From Methanolobus sp. (lineage in GTDB: Archaea > Halobacteriota > Methanosarcinia > Methanosarcinales > Methanosarcinaceae), in the NCBI RefSeq assembly GCF_030682845.1, contig NZ_JAUXNK010000096.1, positions 1 through 64,000 on the forward strand: a stretch of 64,000 bases of DNA. Direction: 5' to 3'. The notes beneath the pieces are model-generated. The model had not been told where the DNA came from. It worked only from the letters and a program-made list of their open reading frames with translations, and searched no databases. A program made the position numbers and the translations under genes. This document shows positions 29,305 through 38,540 of this stretch, in pieces (position 1 is the first letter of the stretch; each line of letters starts with the position of its first letter).

Positions 29305-29652
29305 ATGGAACTTATCGTACGAAGTGAGAAAAGCCTTGAGCTTACAAAAAACGGTAAGCACTGCACAATAGTAGGAGATGTTGCAGATATCACAGATGAA
29401 CATATACGCAAGCTTGCAGAATGGGCAGATACATTATGGAATTATGATAAGATAAGCATGTGGAAAAAGTCAGATTCCATGGAGCCCGGATACTTCATCC
29501 GCGATAGTGCCGGTGGAAAGTACAAAGTCCATGTACTTGACAGAGAGCAGCTCGAAGCTCTTTTTGATGCCTCCCGCAAGGATAGTCCGGCTAAGCTGCA
29601 CAACTGGCAAAAGAGAGATATCATGGCCTATGTAGACTGGTTCATCCAGTGA
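29305..29652 (+). CDS. Small soluble protein of unknown function downstream of cdh
   Basis: I do not recognise this 115-residue protein. It has no signal peptide, membrane helix or Cys motif (one Cys). A short N-terminal beta-like part (MELIVRSEKSLELTKNGKHC) precedes a Trp-rich region (LAEWADTLWNYDKISMWKK) and a C-terminal helical part (DIMAYVDWFIQ). GTGAA lies just upstream of the ATG. It lies after the cdh terminator, so it is probably a separate transcript. Confidence 0.7.
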   Translation: MELIVRSEKSLELTKNGKHCTIVGDVADITDEHIRKLAEWADTLWNYDKISMWKKSDSMEPGYFIRDSAGGKYKVHVLDREQLEALFDASRKDSPAKLHNWQKRDIMAYVDWFIQ

Positions 29653-29679
29653 CACACACGTTTCTCGAAGAAGCCCTTA

Positions 29680-29859
29680 TTAAAGACCACAGTCAGTAGC
29701 AGACATCTCCTGAACCAGATCTTTTGCAAGGTCAACTGTGACCTTTGACTCAAGATACCTGAGATATTCGCACTTACCCGTTTTCCTATAAATGATGCAA
29801 CTGGTACAGTACATCAACTTGTTCTCTTTCGAGTACCCCATCGTTTCTATTACACACAT
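29680..29859 (-). CDS. Very small Cys-rich protein (59 aa), third of a mini-operon
   Basis: Too short for the ORF track; translated by hand. The 59-residue product starts MCVIETMGYSKENKLMYC and has cysteines at positions 2, 18, 21, 30 and 57, including CTSC and a later KCEYL, so it may bind a metal. Its ATG lies inside the end of the upstream small gene (ten-base overlap) with GGTGGGA two bases before it, indicating translational coupling. Function is unknown. No signal peptide is visible, so it is probably cytoplasmic. Confidence 0.65.
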   Translation of the reverse strand: MCVIETMGYSKENKLMYCTSCIIYRKTGKCEYLRYLESKVTVDLAKDLVQEMSATDCGL

Positions 29860-30017
29860 GCTCCCACCATACTACAATCTGCTCCTACTAAGGCAATGTC
29901 GTTTCCTGAAGTGATCCTGCCGCACCTTTCACAGTAGTAGAACACATTCGATCCTACAGACTGTCTCTTAAGCCCGGTGCCACAGTACTCACACGACGTA
30001 CCGTCCCTTCTGCTCAT
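29850..30017 (-). CDS. Very small zinc-ribbon-like protein (55 aa), second of a mini-operon
   Basis: Too short for the ORF track. The 55-residue product has two CxxC knuckles 17 residues apart (SCEYCGTGL and YYCERCGRI), a classic zinc-ribbon layout, plus two further cysteines near the C-terminus (ADCSMVGACV). AAAGGGG lies about six bases before the ATG at 30017. Such proteins in Methanosarcina-type genomes may bind nucleic acid or protein partners; nothing here shows which. It overlaps the next small gene by ten bases. Confidence 0.7.
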   Translation of the reverse strand: MSRRDGTSCEYCGTGLKRQSVGSNVFYYCERCGRITSGNDIALVGADCSMVGACV

Positions 30018-30052
30018 ATGAAGCCCCTTTCATTGTCCGGTTTTCCCCAGCT

Positions 30053-30205
30053 TTACTTTGAGCCAATACCGCCTATCATGAACCGGATCAAATCCAACTC
30101 ATCAGCATCCACACACTTTTCGTATTGACCATTTACAATGGACATATATTCGGTCTCCATCTTCTGACACTTATATGTTTTTACACACTTTTGAACGTTT
30201 CGCAT
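30053..30205 (-). CDS. Very small protein (50 aa) with three cysteines, first of a mini-operon
   Basis: Too short for the ORF track. The 50-residue product starts MRNVQKCVKTYKCQKMETEY and has cysteines at 7, 13 and 31, with a hydrophobic-glycine C-terminus (LIRFMIGGIGSK). AAGGAG lies ten bases before the ATG, and a TATA-like AAATATATC lies about 50 bases upstream. It is separated from the zinc-ribbon gene by 35 bases. I do not recognise the family. Confidence 0.55.
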   Translation of the reverse strand: MRNVQKCVKTYKCQKMETEYMSIVNGQYEKCVDADELDLIRFMIGGIGSK

Positions 30206-30393
30206 AATTCATTACTCCTTTTCTCTCTTACAGAGTATAGAATTGCTTCTGAATAGATATATTTGATGTAAATAATCTGTATATACCAATATTGAATATA
30301 TAGGCACTATAGAAACACACCGGATGCTAAAAAAGAGAAGGTCAGGATGCACATACATATACTCAGAAGAACATTAACGACAGAGGAATACAG

Positions 30394-31449
30394 ATGAGCG
30401 ATGTTTTTTTCAAACCTGCGGAAAGTATAGGTGCTGATGAGACCCAGATAGACCAGATCACCGCCCTGTTCCCAAAGATATCGCCTGTTCAAGAAGGAGA
30501 TATCGTTGCTGTGAAGATACACCCGGGAGAGTATGGGAACACCACACACATACACCCGATACTTGTCAAAACAGTGGTCGACCTTGTAAAGGAAGCTGGT
30601 GGCATACCTTTTGTCACCGATACCACGGTATTATATAAAGGCAGGAGGTTCAATGCTGCGGACCTCATCTGTACCGCGGCATCGAACGGATTCTCACATG
30701 CAGGTATGGGAGCTCCTTTTATTTGTGCCGACGGGCTTCATGGTGATGACAGTATAGTCGTCAGGATCAACGGAACAAAGCTCGATGAGATAACGGTTGC
30801 CTCAGCTATCGCTAAGGCAGATTCAATGATAATGCTGTCTCATTGCAAAGGCCATCCTGCTTCCGGCTTCGGGGGCACCGTAAAGAACCTGGGCATGGGG
30901 TGTCTGGATAAAGCAGGCAAGACCCTTGTCCACAAACCGGGCGTACCTGACATAGACCCCGAAAAATGTACAGGCTGTAGCAAGTGCATATCAGAGTGCC
31001 TGTGGGGTGCACTGTACATGGAGGGCGACACAGCCAGGGTGAATACGGAGTTGTGCAAAGGCGACCTTTCGTGCGCAAATAGCTGCAGGTATGGGGCAAT
31101 TGTGCCACCTGAAGGATTCACCGATGAGATGCAGGCCCGGCTTGGAGAGGCGGCTCTGGGACCTGTAAAGGCCCTTGGGGGAAAGATAGGATACATCAAC
31201 TGGATATTCAACCTGACCCCGGGATGTGACTGTTTTAACTTCTCCGCACCCACGTTCGCTGGCGATATAGGGATACTTGCATCAAAGGATCCCGTTGCAA
31301 TAGATGTGGCAAGCATCGACCTTATTAACCGGAGAATGAAGCATGACCATGTGGGACAACTCACCAGTGTGTGGAACGTAGACCCGGTCATCCACGTTGA
31401 GTATGCTGCGAAGATAGGAGCAGGCAGCCTGCAATATTCCCTGCGCTGA
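30394..31449 (+). CDS. DUF362-type iron-sulfur protein with ferredoxin domain
   Basis: The 351-residue protein has a DUF362 core (VAVKIHPGEYGNTTHIHP at the N-terminus and LSHCKGHPASGFGGTVKNLGMG) interrupted by a ferredoxin insertion at about residues 185-230 with CTGCSKCISECLWGA and CKGDLSCANSC cysteines, enough for one or two [4Fe-4S] clusters. DUF362 proteins are widespread in anaerobes; their redox partner is unknown. No signal peptide is visible. It stands upstream of NMD3 by 57 bases. A role in electron transfer is likely, the pathway is not. Confidence 0.88.
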   Translation: MSDVFFKPAESIGADETQIDQITALFPKISPVQEGDIVAVKIHPGEYGNTTHIHPILVKTVVDLVKEAGGIPFVTDTTVLYKGRRFNAADLICTAASNGFSHAGMGAPFICADGLHGDDSIVVRINGTKLDEITVASAIAKADSMIMLSHCKGHPASGFGGTVKNLGMGCLDKAGKTLVHKPGVPDIDPEKCTGCSKCISECLWGALYMEGDTARVNTELCKGDLSCANSCRYGAIVPPEGFTDEMQARLGEAALGPVKALGGKIGYINWIFNLTPGCDCFNFSAPTFAGDIGILASKDPVAIDVASIDLINRRMKHDHVGQLTSVWNVDPVIHVEYAAKIGAGSLQYSLR

Positions 31450-31506
31450 ACAGGCAGAATGAAAATAAGCGAAAATATTATAAATCGGCTCAAGGATTGA
31501 AAGACA

Positions 31507-32574
31507 ATGAACGATATCACCTGTCCCAAATGCGGGGGACTTACACAGGGACTTATTGACGGTCTCTGCAAAGATTGCTTTTTTAAAGCATCCCATCTGA
31601 TAGAAGCACCTTTGGTGCTGTATGCTAAAATATGCCCGACCTGCGGAGCACAGCTTCTCAAAGGCAAATGGAACAATGACTACACGATCCCGGAGATTGT
31701 GATACAGACAGCAGAGGATGCACTACTTATACATGATAAGGCGGATGATATTGAATTATGCATTGAGCCAAAACAGATGACTCCACACGTGTATCGTGTA
31801 AAGATCGAAGCCTCTGCCACCATCCTTGGAGAACCGGTGCAGCAGAGCATTGAAACTGAAGCGCGCATAACCCGCATAGCCTGCGATATGTGCAGCAGGA
31901 TGTCAGGCAATTACTTTGAGGCAATACTCCAGATAAGGGCAGCCAGCCGTCATCCGACCGAAGAAGAAAAGAAAAGATGCATGCAGATAATAAACAACAC
32001 GCTGGACAAAATGCAGAAGAAGGGTGACAGGACAGCCTTCATAACTAATTCCGCGGAGGCAAGGGATGGTATTGACCTTTATATGGGATCTGCCAATGCG
32101 ACCAGAATTATTTGTAAAGAGATAGTCGCTGAGCTTGGAGGAGGCTTTGCTGAATCTTCTTCCCTTTTTGGAAGAAAGGATGGAAAAGAAGTTTACAGAA
32201 TGACATTCTCTCTCAGGCTTCCTGAGTTCATGCCTGGGGATATAATCGAGTTCAAGGATAAGGTTGTCGAAATAAAGAAGTTCTCAAAAAGCGTGACCGG
32301 GACGGATCTTATCAAAAGTGGCAGGTTCATTTCATCACCAGACGACATGAAAGGTTTCGTGCTCATCGCAAAGAGGAGCACTGCTAAAAAGGCAGTAGTC
32401 GTTTCCATAGAGAAAGATGAAATGATGCTGCTTGACCCGGATAATTTTGAGACGGTCACGGTTAAGATACCTGTTCCTTTCAGTGCTTCAGAAGGAGATG
32501 AAGTTCCTGTAATAAAAGCGAGTATCGGCCTTGTGGCGCTGCCTGATGAAACATCAAGAAAAAACGATCTTTGA
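31507..32574 (+). CDS. nmd3: Archaeal NMD3-family protein
   Basis: The 355-residue protein is the archaeal homologue of eukaryotic NMD3, the large-subunit ribosome export adaptor. It opens with paired zinc-binding motifs (CPKCGG, GLCKDCFF, then CPTCGAQ and later CDMCSRMSG), followed by beta-rich domains resembling eIF5A/L14e-like folds. Archaea have no nuclear export, so a role in 50S maturation or quality control is inferred. AAGGATTGA precedes the ATG. It is followed 12 bases later by an ATP-grasp gene. Confidence 0.88.
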   Translation: MNDITCPKCGGLTQGLIDGLCKDCFFKASHLIEAPLVLYAKICPTCGAQLLKGKWNNDYTIPEIVIQTAEDALLIHDKADDIELCIEPKQMTPHVYRVKIEASATILGEPVQQSIETEARITRIACDMCSRMSGNYFEAILQIRAASRHPTEEEKKRCMQIINNTLDKMQKKGDRTAFITNSAEARDGIDLYMGSANATRIICKEIVAELGGGFAESSSLFGRKDGKEVYRMTFSLRLPEFMPGDIIEFKDKVVEIKKFSKSVTGTDLIKSGRFISSPDDMKGFVLIAKRSTAKKAVVVSIEKDEMMLLDPDNFETVTVKIPVPFSASEGDEVPVIKASIGLVALPDETSRKNDL

Positions 32575-32586
32575 ATATCCTCATAC

Positions 32587-33756
32587 ATGAAAAACATACT
32601 TGTAATAGGATTCAGTACCCGCAACGCGGTCTGCTCGGGATGCCGTGCAGGCTACAATATGTTCGCAATTGACGCTTTCTGTGATCAGGATATGCTGAAA
32701 TGTGCAAACGCAGCAAAGAAACTTGAAACTCAAGGACGCTTTAACAGCAAGGGTATTGAGCCTGCCTTGCTGACGGAAATGATCAACACTTTTGGAGTGG
32801 ATTTCGATGCTATCATACCCGCATCCGGGTTTGAGACACTGGAACTGCCGGAAAGCAGATTTCCCGTGCTGCATAACAACCCTTCGGCAATGAGACAGGT
32901 TTCGGACAAATCCAGATTCTCAGAACTCCTTGAATCGATAGGGATGCCACATCCGAGAACTTACTCCCGCCCGGAGCTTCAGAATGCCCCGTTTCCGCTG
33001 ATGGTCAAACCTGCATGTGCAGGCGGGGGGATTTTCAATCGCGTGCTATACAGCCCGGAAGAGCTGGACGACTACATGCTTTTTTTGGAAAATGCACAAA
33101 TCCCCCTGAAAAAAGAGGACATGGTATTCCAGGATTACCTCACCGGCACCCCTGCCAGTGTTTCGGTCATATCGACACAGGATAAAGCCTGCACTGTAGC
33201 GGTGAATGAACAACTTATCGGAGTACCTTGGCTTACAAAACTTCCATTTGCGTATTGCGGCAATGTGACACCGATTATTACCCCATATGCCAACCAAATG
33301 AAAAATATAGCTGAAGAGCTAATATATCAACTTGGACTGATAGGGTCCACGGGAGTGGATTTCCTCATTACGGATAGTGGTCCCGTTGTAATAGAAGTAA
33401 ATGCCAGGTTCCAGGGAAGCATGGATACAGTTGAACTTGCAACCGGAACAAATCTATTTGGGGAACATATGGAAGCCTTTGAAGGCAACATTAAACAGGA
33501 AAGAACCCGAAAGCCTGTCTATAGACAATATGCCGCCCGGGCAGTGATGTACGCGGATCAAAGAAGAGTTGTTACAGAACATGCAATGGAGGGAATAATT
33601 GCAAAGAAGACTGCGGATATCCCCAACAGAGGCGATGTTATAGGAGAGAATGAGCCGGTAACATCAGTAATATCCACGGGTGACACCAGAAAAAAGGTAA
33701 TGAGTGAGATCGAACAAAGCGTCATGTTTATACGTCAACGCTTAAATGTAGACTAG
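32587..33756 (+). CDS. ATP-grasp family carboxylate ligase, substrate unknown
   Basis: The 389-residue protein has a preATP-grasp domain (NILVIGFSTRNAVCSGCRAG) and an ATP-grasp core: FPLMVKPACAGGGIFNRV (ATP-binding lysine and glycine loop) and DFLITDSGPVVIEVNARFQGSMDTVELATG (Mg-binding Glu and Asn). It resembles the archaeal group of predicted carboligases related to biotin carboxylase (COG2232-like). Such enzymes join a carboxylate to an amine or thiol through an acyl phosphate. Substrate is unknown; cofactor biosynthesis is a reasonable guess. It lies 12 bases after nmd3. Confidence 0.82.
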   Translation: MKNILVIGFSTRNAVCSGCRAGYNMFAIDAFCDQDMLKCANAAKKLETQGRFNSKGIEPALLTEMINTFGVDFDAIIPASGFETLELPESRFPVLHNNPSAMRQVSDKSRFSELLESIGMPHPRTYSRPELQNAPFPLMVKPACAGGGIFNRVLYSPEELDDYMLFLENAQIPLKKEDMVFQDYLTGTPASVSVISTQDKACTVAVNEQLIGVPWLTKLPFAYCGNVTPIITPYANQMKNIAEELIYQLGLIGSTGVDFLITDSGPVVIEVNARFQGSMDTVELATGTNLFGEHMEAFEGNIKQERTRKPVYRQYAARAVMYADQRRVVTEHAMEGIIAKKTADIPNRGDVIGENEPVTSVISTGDTRKKVMSEIEQSVMFIRQRLNVD

Positions 33757-33876
33757 TCCTGTGAACATGTTCCGGGAAGGTAAAATGCTTGTGTGTGATT
33801 TAATTACAGAGGCTTTTACCAAAACTTAATATTGTAATACATTGCATAAGCATACATTTCACGAGGTGAATGTTTT

Positions 33877-34371
33877 TTGATAGATCTGAATAATCCAGTT
33901 ATCAGGGGATATCTTATCCGGCTGGTGGGCGAAGAAGGGGTGGAAATGATCCGGAATATGCCCGAAGGCGAGGTTACGGATGAACAGATTGCACAGGCGA
34001 CAGGAATACTGCTTAATATCGTGCGCCGGACACTATTCATTCTCAACGAGAACAAACTGGCTGTCTGCAGGAGGGAGCGCGACTCCAGCAGCGGATGGCT
34101 GACATATCTCTGGACATTAGACATGTCAGATATTGAGCCCCAGCTTGTCAAAGAGAAAAAAAGGCTTGTTAAGAACCTCAGGACACGCCTTTGCTTTGAA
34201 GAGGATAATGTATTTTACAGCTGCCCGGAAGGATGCACTCGCATGAACTTCAACGAAGCAACAGAATGTGAATTCCTCTGTCCCCTCTGTGGAGAGGACA
34301 TGATGTTTGAGGATAACCAGCCATTCACAGGCAGGATCCACAAAAGGCTTGAACTGTTTGAAAAAGACTGA
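33877..34371 (+). CDS. tfe: Transcription factor E (TFE alpha), TTG start
   Basis: TFE helps RNA polymerase open promoters with TBP and TFB. The 164-residue protein has the N-terminal winged helix (residues about 1-85, VTDEQIAQATGILLNIVRRTLFIL) and a C-terminal zinc ribbon (YSCPEGC and LCPLCGEDM). It starts with TTG: a strong GAGGTGA lies eight bases upstream, and the ATG between them is out of frame and stops after seven codons. One base separates it from the following HD gene. Confidence 0.95.
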   Translation: MIDLNNPVIRGYLIRLVGEEGVEMIRNMPEGEVTDEQIAQATGILLNIVRRTLFILNENKLAVCRRERDSSSGWLTYLWTLDMSDIEPQLVKEKKRLVKNLRTRLCFEEDNVFYSCPEGCTRMNFNEATECEFLCPLCGEDMMFEDNQPFTGRIHKRLELFEKD

Positions 34372-34372
34372 T

Positions 34373-34879
34373 ATGATCTCACGTGAGATGGCTTTGAAGA
34401 TCCTGAAAGATTCAGGATGCAACAATGATGTCATAGCGCATTGCATTGCAGTCTCTAAGCTTGCAGTCGATATTGCCGGAAAGTTCTCATCTAAAAAAGA
34501 GTATCCGGACATGGAACTCATAGAATTGGGAGGATTGCTGCATGACCTGGGACGCGCCAGGACACACGGTATTGCCCATGCCATAGAGGGCGTGGCCATT
34601 GCCCGGGAGCTTGGTCTTGACAAGCAGCTCACAGAGATCATCAAAAGGCATATCGGTGCAGGTATCAGCACTGAAGAGGCTGTCCGGTTAGGCCTGCCGG
34701 AAGATGACTACATGCCCCGGACGATCGAGGAAAAGATAGTTGCTCATGCGGATAACCTGATAGTCGGGACAAGAAGGATAACTATGGACGAACGCATTGC
34801 AATGATGACAGAAAAGAATATCGATATTGAGAGCATCAAGAGAGTCAGAGCGCTTGCTGATGAAATTGGCATTCAGTAA
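34373..34879 (+). CDS. HD-domain hydrolase (TIGR00295-type)
   Basis: The 168-residue protein has the HD metal-phosphohydrolase signature: HCIAVSKLA, GGLLHDLGRARTHGIAHAIEG with the HD doublet, IIKRHIGAG, and a downstream KIVAHADNLI. It likely hydrolyses a nucleotide or phosphoester; the substrate is unknown. The track extends the frame 22 codons into tfe. The ATG at 34373 lies one base after the tfe stop, so translation is probably coupled. Confidence 0.88.
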   Translation: MISREMALKILKDSGCNNDVIAHCIAVSKLAVDIAGKFSSKKEYPDMELIELGGLLHDLGRARTHGIAHAIEGVAIARELGLDKQLTEIIKRHIGAGISTEEAVRLGLPEDDYMPRTIEEKIVAHADNLIVGTRRITMDERIAMMTEKNIDIESIKRVRALADEIGIQ

Positions 34880-34989
34880 GACACAAGGGATAATTATTTA
34901 TATAAAAATCACTAATGGGTAGCTGTGCAATAAATGCATAACACGTTTTTATCATATCACTTACTCATTTTTAGCTAGAGGTATAACTA

Positions 34990-35622
34990 ATGACCGATGA
35001 TAAGTATTTAAAAGGTACAACCACAGTTGGGATAGTATGCAGTGACGGTGTCGTTATGGCGACCGAACAGCGTGCAACAATGGGGCATCTTATCGCAAGC
35101 AAGACTGCAAAGAAGATATACCAGATCGACGACTTCGCAGCAATGACAACTGCTGGCTCCGTGGGAGATGCTCAGCAAATCGTACGTATCATAAGCGTTG
35201 AATCAAAGCTGTACAAAATGAGACGCAAAGAATCAATGACAATCAAAGGGTTAACAACGATGTTATCAAATCTCCTGAGCGGACAGCGCTACTATCCACT
35301 GATGGTGCAGCTGCTGGTAGGAGGTTATGACAAGCATGGCCCTGAACTATACTCAATTGATGCTCTCGGCGGGAACATTGATGAGAAGAGGGTTGTTGCG
35401 ACAGGTTCCGGTTCACCCATAGCATACGGTGTGCTTGAGGACAGGTATAAGGAGAACATGACCACCCAGGAAGGTGTGGAACTGGCTGTCAGGGCACTTC
35501 ATAATGCCATGAAAAGGGATTCCGCGTCAGGGGATGGGATCGATGTGGTCATCATAACGAAGGATCAGTTCACAAGGCTCGAACTCGAGGATGTGAAGAA
35601 GGTCAGGGAATTACTTAACTGA
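34990..35622 (+). CDS. psmB: Proteasome beta subunit
   Basis: PsmB is the proteolytic subunit of the archaeal 20S proteasome. The 210-residue precursor has a nine-residue propeptide (MTDDKYLKG) removed to expose the catalytic Thr10 ([15 protein letters not shown]); Lys in [10 protein letters not shown] and the conserved GSGS and SGDGID segments complete the active site. A TATA-like sequence lies within the 110 bases upstream. It is followed by fttA, an arrangement conserved in many Euryarchaeota. Confidence 0.97.
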   Translation: MTDDKYLKGTTTVGIVCSDGVVMATEQRATMGHLIASKTAKKIYQIDDFAAMTTAGSVGDAQQIVRIISVESKLYKMRRKESMTIKGLTTMLSNLLSGQRYYPLMVQLLVGGYDKHGPELYSIDALGGNIDEKRVVATGSGSPIAYGVLEDRYKENMTTQEGVELAVRALHNAMKRDSASGDGIDVVIITKDQFTRLELEDVKKVRELLN

Positions 35623-35737
35623 CGCTTACTGATCTTTACTATACATCAAAATGTTCAAGTAATGTTAAATTATGTAATTTTAAAAAATTACACTTTTTAA
35701 ACCCAATTTTTTACTTTTTTACAGGAAGGCTGTTTTA

Positions 35738-37648
35738 ATGGCGGTAGAAGAAGTACTATCTGATCTTAAGAAGAAAATCGAAGAGAAGTTGCCAAGCGGC
35801 ACGACTATTTCTAGTGTTGAATTTGAAGGTCCGCAGCTTGTTATTTATACAGAAGAGCCCAAGAAATTCGCAGATAACGGTAACATTGTCAGGAATCTGG
35901 CAAAAGTACTCAGGACACGCATTGTAGTGCGCCCTGACCCTAAAGTGCTTACACCTCCGGAGGAATCCATACAGAGAATTGCTGAGACAGTGCCTGAGGA
36001 AGCGATGGTATCAAACTACCATTTTGACCCGGATGTCGGGGAAGTCATCATCGAAGCTGAAAAACCAGGCCTTGTTATAGGAAAACACGGTGAGACCCTC
36101 AGAGAGATCACCAAGAAGATCGGCTGGACACCAAAAGTGGTCAGAGCACCACCAATCAAATCAAGGACCGTAAAGAACATCCGTGAGTTCATGCGTACCA
36201 ACCACAAGGAAAGGAAAGACATCCTTAAGGCCGTGGGAAGGAAGATCCACAGAGGATGCACTTCCAAGGACCATTGGGTAAGGATAACATCCCTCGGTGG
36301 GGCAAAGGAAGTTGGTCGTAGTTGCTTTATCATCTCAACCCCTGAGTCCAGGATCATGGTAGACTGTGGCGTCAATGTCGCTTCTGATGACAACATGTCG
36401 CCTTACCTCTATGTTCCCGAGGCTTTCCCTATAAACCAGATAGATGCAGTTGTGCTGACACACGCCCACCTGGACCATCAGGGTCTTGTGCCGTTACTAT
36501 ATAAGTATGGTTTTGAAGGTCCGGTGTACTGTACTCCCCCCACACGCGACCTTATGGCACTGCTGCAGCTTGACTACATAGACGTAGCTGCAAAAGAAGG
36601 TAAGAGGCCACCATACTCTTCAGCAGATGTAAGGGAAGTTCTTAAACACACTATCGTGCTGGACTATGAAGAAGTGACCGATATCGCACCGGATGTCAAG
36701 CTTACTTTCCATAATGCCGGGCATATCCTCGGGTCAGCCGTGTCCCACTTCCACATAGGTGACGGGCTGCATAATGTGGTCTTTACGGGTGATTTCAAGT
36801 ACGAGAAGACCAGACTGTTCGATGCAGCAGTGAATAAGTTCCCCCGTGTGGAAAGTGTAGTGATGGAATCGACATATGGAAGTGCTAATGCTATGCAGCC
36901 TTCCCTCCTGGAAGCTGAGAACAATCTCAAGAACGTGATCAATACAACCCTGAACAGGAATGGTGTGGTTCTTATCCCTGCATTTGCGGTTGGAAGGAGC
37001 CAGGAAGTAATGATAGTCCTTGAGGATGCAATTCGCAAAGGGGAAATACCCAACGTCCCGGTCTATCTCGACGGCATGATATGGGAAGCAACGGCAATTC
37101 ACGCCACCTATCCCGAATACCTGAACAACGATCTGCGCAAGCTTATCTTCCAGAAGGGAGAAAACCCGTTCCTGGCAGAATGCTTCAAGCCTGTGGACTC
37201 CAACGAACTGAGACAGAAAATCCTTCAAGAGCCAGAGCCTTGTGTGATTCTCGCCACCTCAGGTATGATGAATGCAGGCCCGGTTATAGAATATTTCAAG
37301 AAGTTCGCAGACGATGAGAAGAACACCCTTGTGTTCGTAGGTTACCAGGCAGACGGAACCCTGGGTCGCAGGATACAGAAAGGGTGGAAGGAGATTCCTC
37401 TCTCTACCAGCAATGGAACGCATGTTATATCCATGAACATGCAGGTAGAAGTGGTTGACGGCTTCTCAGGCCATTCAGACAGAAGACAGTTGATGGATTA
37501 CATCAAGAAGATGAAGCCACGCCCCGAAAGAGTGTTCACGGAGCACGGTGACGAGCGCTCCTGCCTTGACCTTGCAAGTTCGATACACAAGAAGAACAAG
37601 CTTGAGACAAGAGCACTGACAAACCTTGAAACAGTACGGCTGGTATAA
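35738..37648 (+). CDS. fttA: FttA/aCPSF1 beta-CASP ribonuclease, transcription termination factor
   Basis: This 636-residue protein has two N-terminal KH domains (residues about 1-145; [20 protein letters not shown]), a metallo-beta-lactamase domain with the metal motif THAHLDHQG (near residue 242), and a beta-CASP domain ([31 protein letters not shown]). Its archaeal homologue cleaves nascent RNA at U-rich sites and drives polymerase off the template. AGGAAGG precedes the ATG. Its own 3' end is followed by a series of U-rich tracts. Confidence 0.95.
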   Translation: MAVEEVLSDLKKKIEEKLPSGTTISSVEFEGPQLVIYTEEPKKFADNGNIVRNLAKVLRTRIVVRPDPKVLTPPEESIQRIAETVPEEAMVSNYHFDPDVGEVIIEAEKPGLVIGKHGETLREITKKIGWTPKVVRAPPIKSRTVKNIREFMRTNHKERKDILKAVGRKIHRGCTSKDHWVRITSLGGAKEVGRSCFIISTPESRIMVDCGVNVASDDNMSPYLYVPEAFPINQIDAVVLTHAHLDHQGLVPLLYKYGFEGPVYCTPPTRDLMALLQLDYIDVAAKEGKRPPYSSADVREVLKHTIVLDYEEVTDIAPDVKLTFHNAGHILGSAVSHFHIGDGLHNVVFTGDFKYEKTRLFDAAVNKFPRVESVVMESTYGSANAMQPSLLEAENNLKNVINTTLNRNGVVLIPAFAVGRSQEVMIVLEDAIRKGEIPNVPVYLDGMIWEATAIHATYPEYLNNDLRKLIFQKGENPFLAECFKPVDSNELRQKILQEPEPCVILATSGMMNAGPVIEYFKKFADDEKNTLVFVGYQADGTLGRRIQKGWKEIPLSTSNGTHVISMNMQVEVVDGFSGHSDRRQLMDYIKKMKPRPERVFTEHGDERSCLDLASSIHKKNKLETRALTNLETVRLV

Positions 37649-37696
37649 CCGTACCGTGTTTCTCTTTTCTTATACCTTGTTTTCTTATTTTTAATT
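37649..37696 (+). terminator. U-rich 3' end after fttA
   Basis: Right after the stop come several T-runs (TTTCTCTTTTCTT, GTTTTCTTATTTTTAA) with no strong hairpin. Consecutive U-tracts are the sort of signal used by FttA-dependent termination in archaea. The convergent HAD gene ends at 37691, inside this tract. Confidence 0.5.
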
Positions 37697-38362
37697 CGTT
37701 CGCTGACCAGGATCTTCTGATACAGCCAGCCCTTTGAGATAAGCAATAAGTGAGGGATGGTCTTTGAAAACCCTGTCAGCACCGGCTACTTTTTCAGTAG
37801 GTATGTATGTTGCAACTGCTACGCAGTACATACCGGCTTTTTTAGCAGACTGCACCCCAAGAGGAGCGTTCTCAACAACCATACACTCCACAGCGTCAAT
37901 GCCAAGCCTACCGGCAGCCTTGACATAAGGTTCCGGGTCAGGTTTCCCGTTCTCTACGTCCTCTCCCGTGATGCGCACATCAAAAATACCAGGATAGAAC
38001 CTGTCCATAAGGTCGTTCACGATGGTCTTGTCTGCACCTGAAGCAACTGCAAGCTTATAACTGCCTTTCAATGACTGAAGGCACTCAAGCATTCCGTCAA
38101 AAGGCTCTGCCTTGCTATTTTTCATGAAATGCTCCCTTTTTTTAGTGAGAAGGGAATCGTAATTATCTTTTCCGGGCTTTTTATCAGTCTTCCTGAAAAT
38201 AGTATTGATCACACCAACATGGTTTGCTCCTTCCACTTCATATATTTCCTCTTTACGCACATCTATGCCTTCTTCTTTGAAAACCTGCACCCAGGCCTGT
38301 GCATGGTAAGGCATGGAATCCACAAGTACCCCATCCGAATCGAAAATAATTCCCTTTAACAT
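37691..38362 (-). CDS. HAD-superfamily phosphatase/phosphomutase-like hydrolase
   Basis: The 223-residue protein is a subfamily IA haloacid dehalogenase-like enzyme. The nucleophile motif is FDSDGVLVDSM (Asp8 with acid-base Asp10 in the DxD pattern), motif II is LAVASGADKT, and motif III/IV is ENGKPDPEPYVKAAGRL with VVENAPLGVQSAKKAGM. It resembles beta-phosphoglucomutase and phosphoglycolate phosphatase. Motif IV has VEN where many members have EDS. Substrate is unknown. Confidence 0.88.
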   Translation of the reverse strand: MLKGIIFDSDGVLVDSMPYHAQAWVQVFKEEGIDVRKEEIYEVEGANHVGVINTIFRKTDKKPGKDNYDSLLTKKREHFMKNSKAEPFDGMLECLQSLKGSYKLAVASGADKTIVNDLMDRFYPGIFDVRITGEDVENGKPDPEPYVKAAGRLGIDAVECMVVENAPLGVQSAKKAGMYCVAVATYIPTEKVAGADRVFKDHPSLIAYLKGLAVSEDPGQRTN

Positions 38363-38504
38363 ATTGAATGGTATTGCAGCCTATCTTAGAATAAGTTTAC
38401 CAGCAAAATATGAGATGATAGATCATGCATTGAAACTAAATGCAGAAAAAGGAACATGTCAGACATAGGAGCCTGAATCCATCACGAATAATAATTGGGG
38501 TTAA

Positions 38505-38540
38505 CAACAATTATATACGGGTAATGAAATCTTACATGGC
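38505..38540 (+). promoter_or_regulatory. mrp operon promoter, possibly leaderless
   Basis: TTATATA at about 38509-38515 lies about 27 bases before the mrpA ATG, and no Shine-Dalgarno is visible. This spacing puts the transcript start at or next to the start codon. Confidence 0.5.

Noticed and set aside
30840-31676. 278-residue minus-strand frame over the DUF362 and nmd3 genes
   Set aside because: Antisense shadow of genes with clear cysteine motifs and domain matches.
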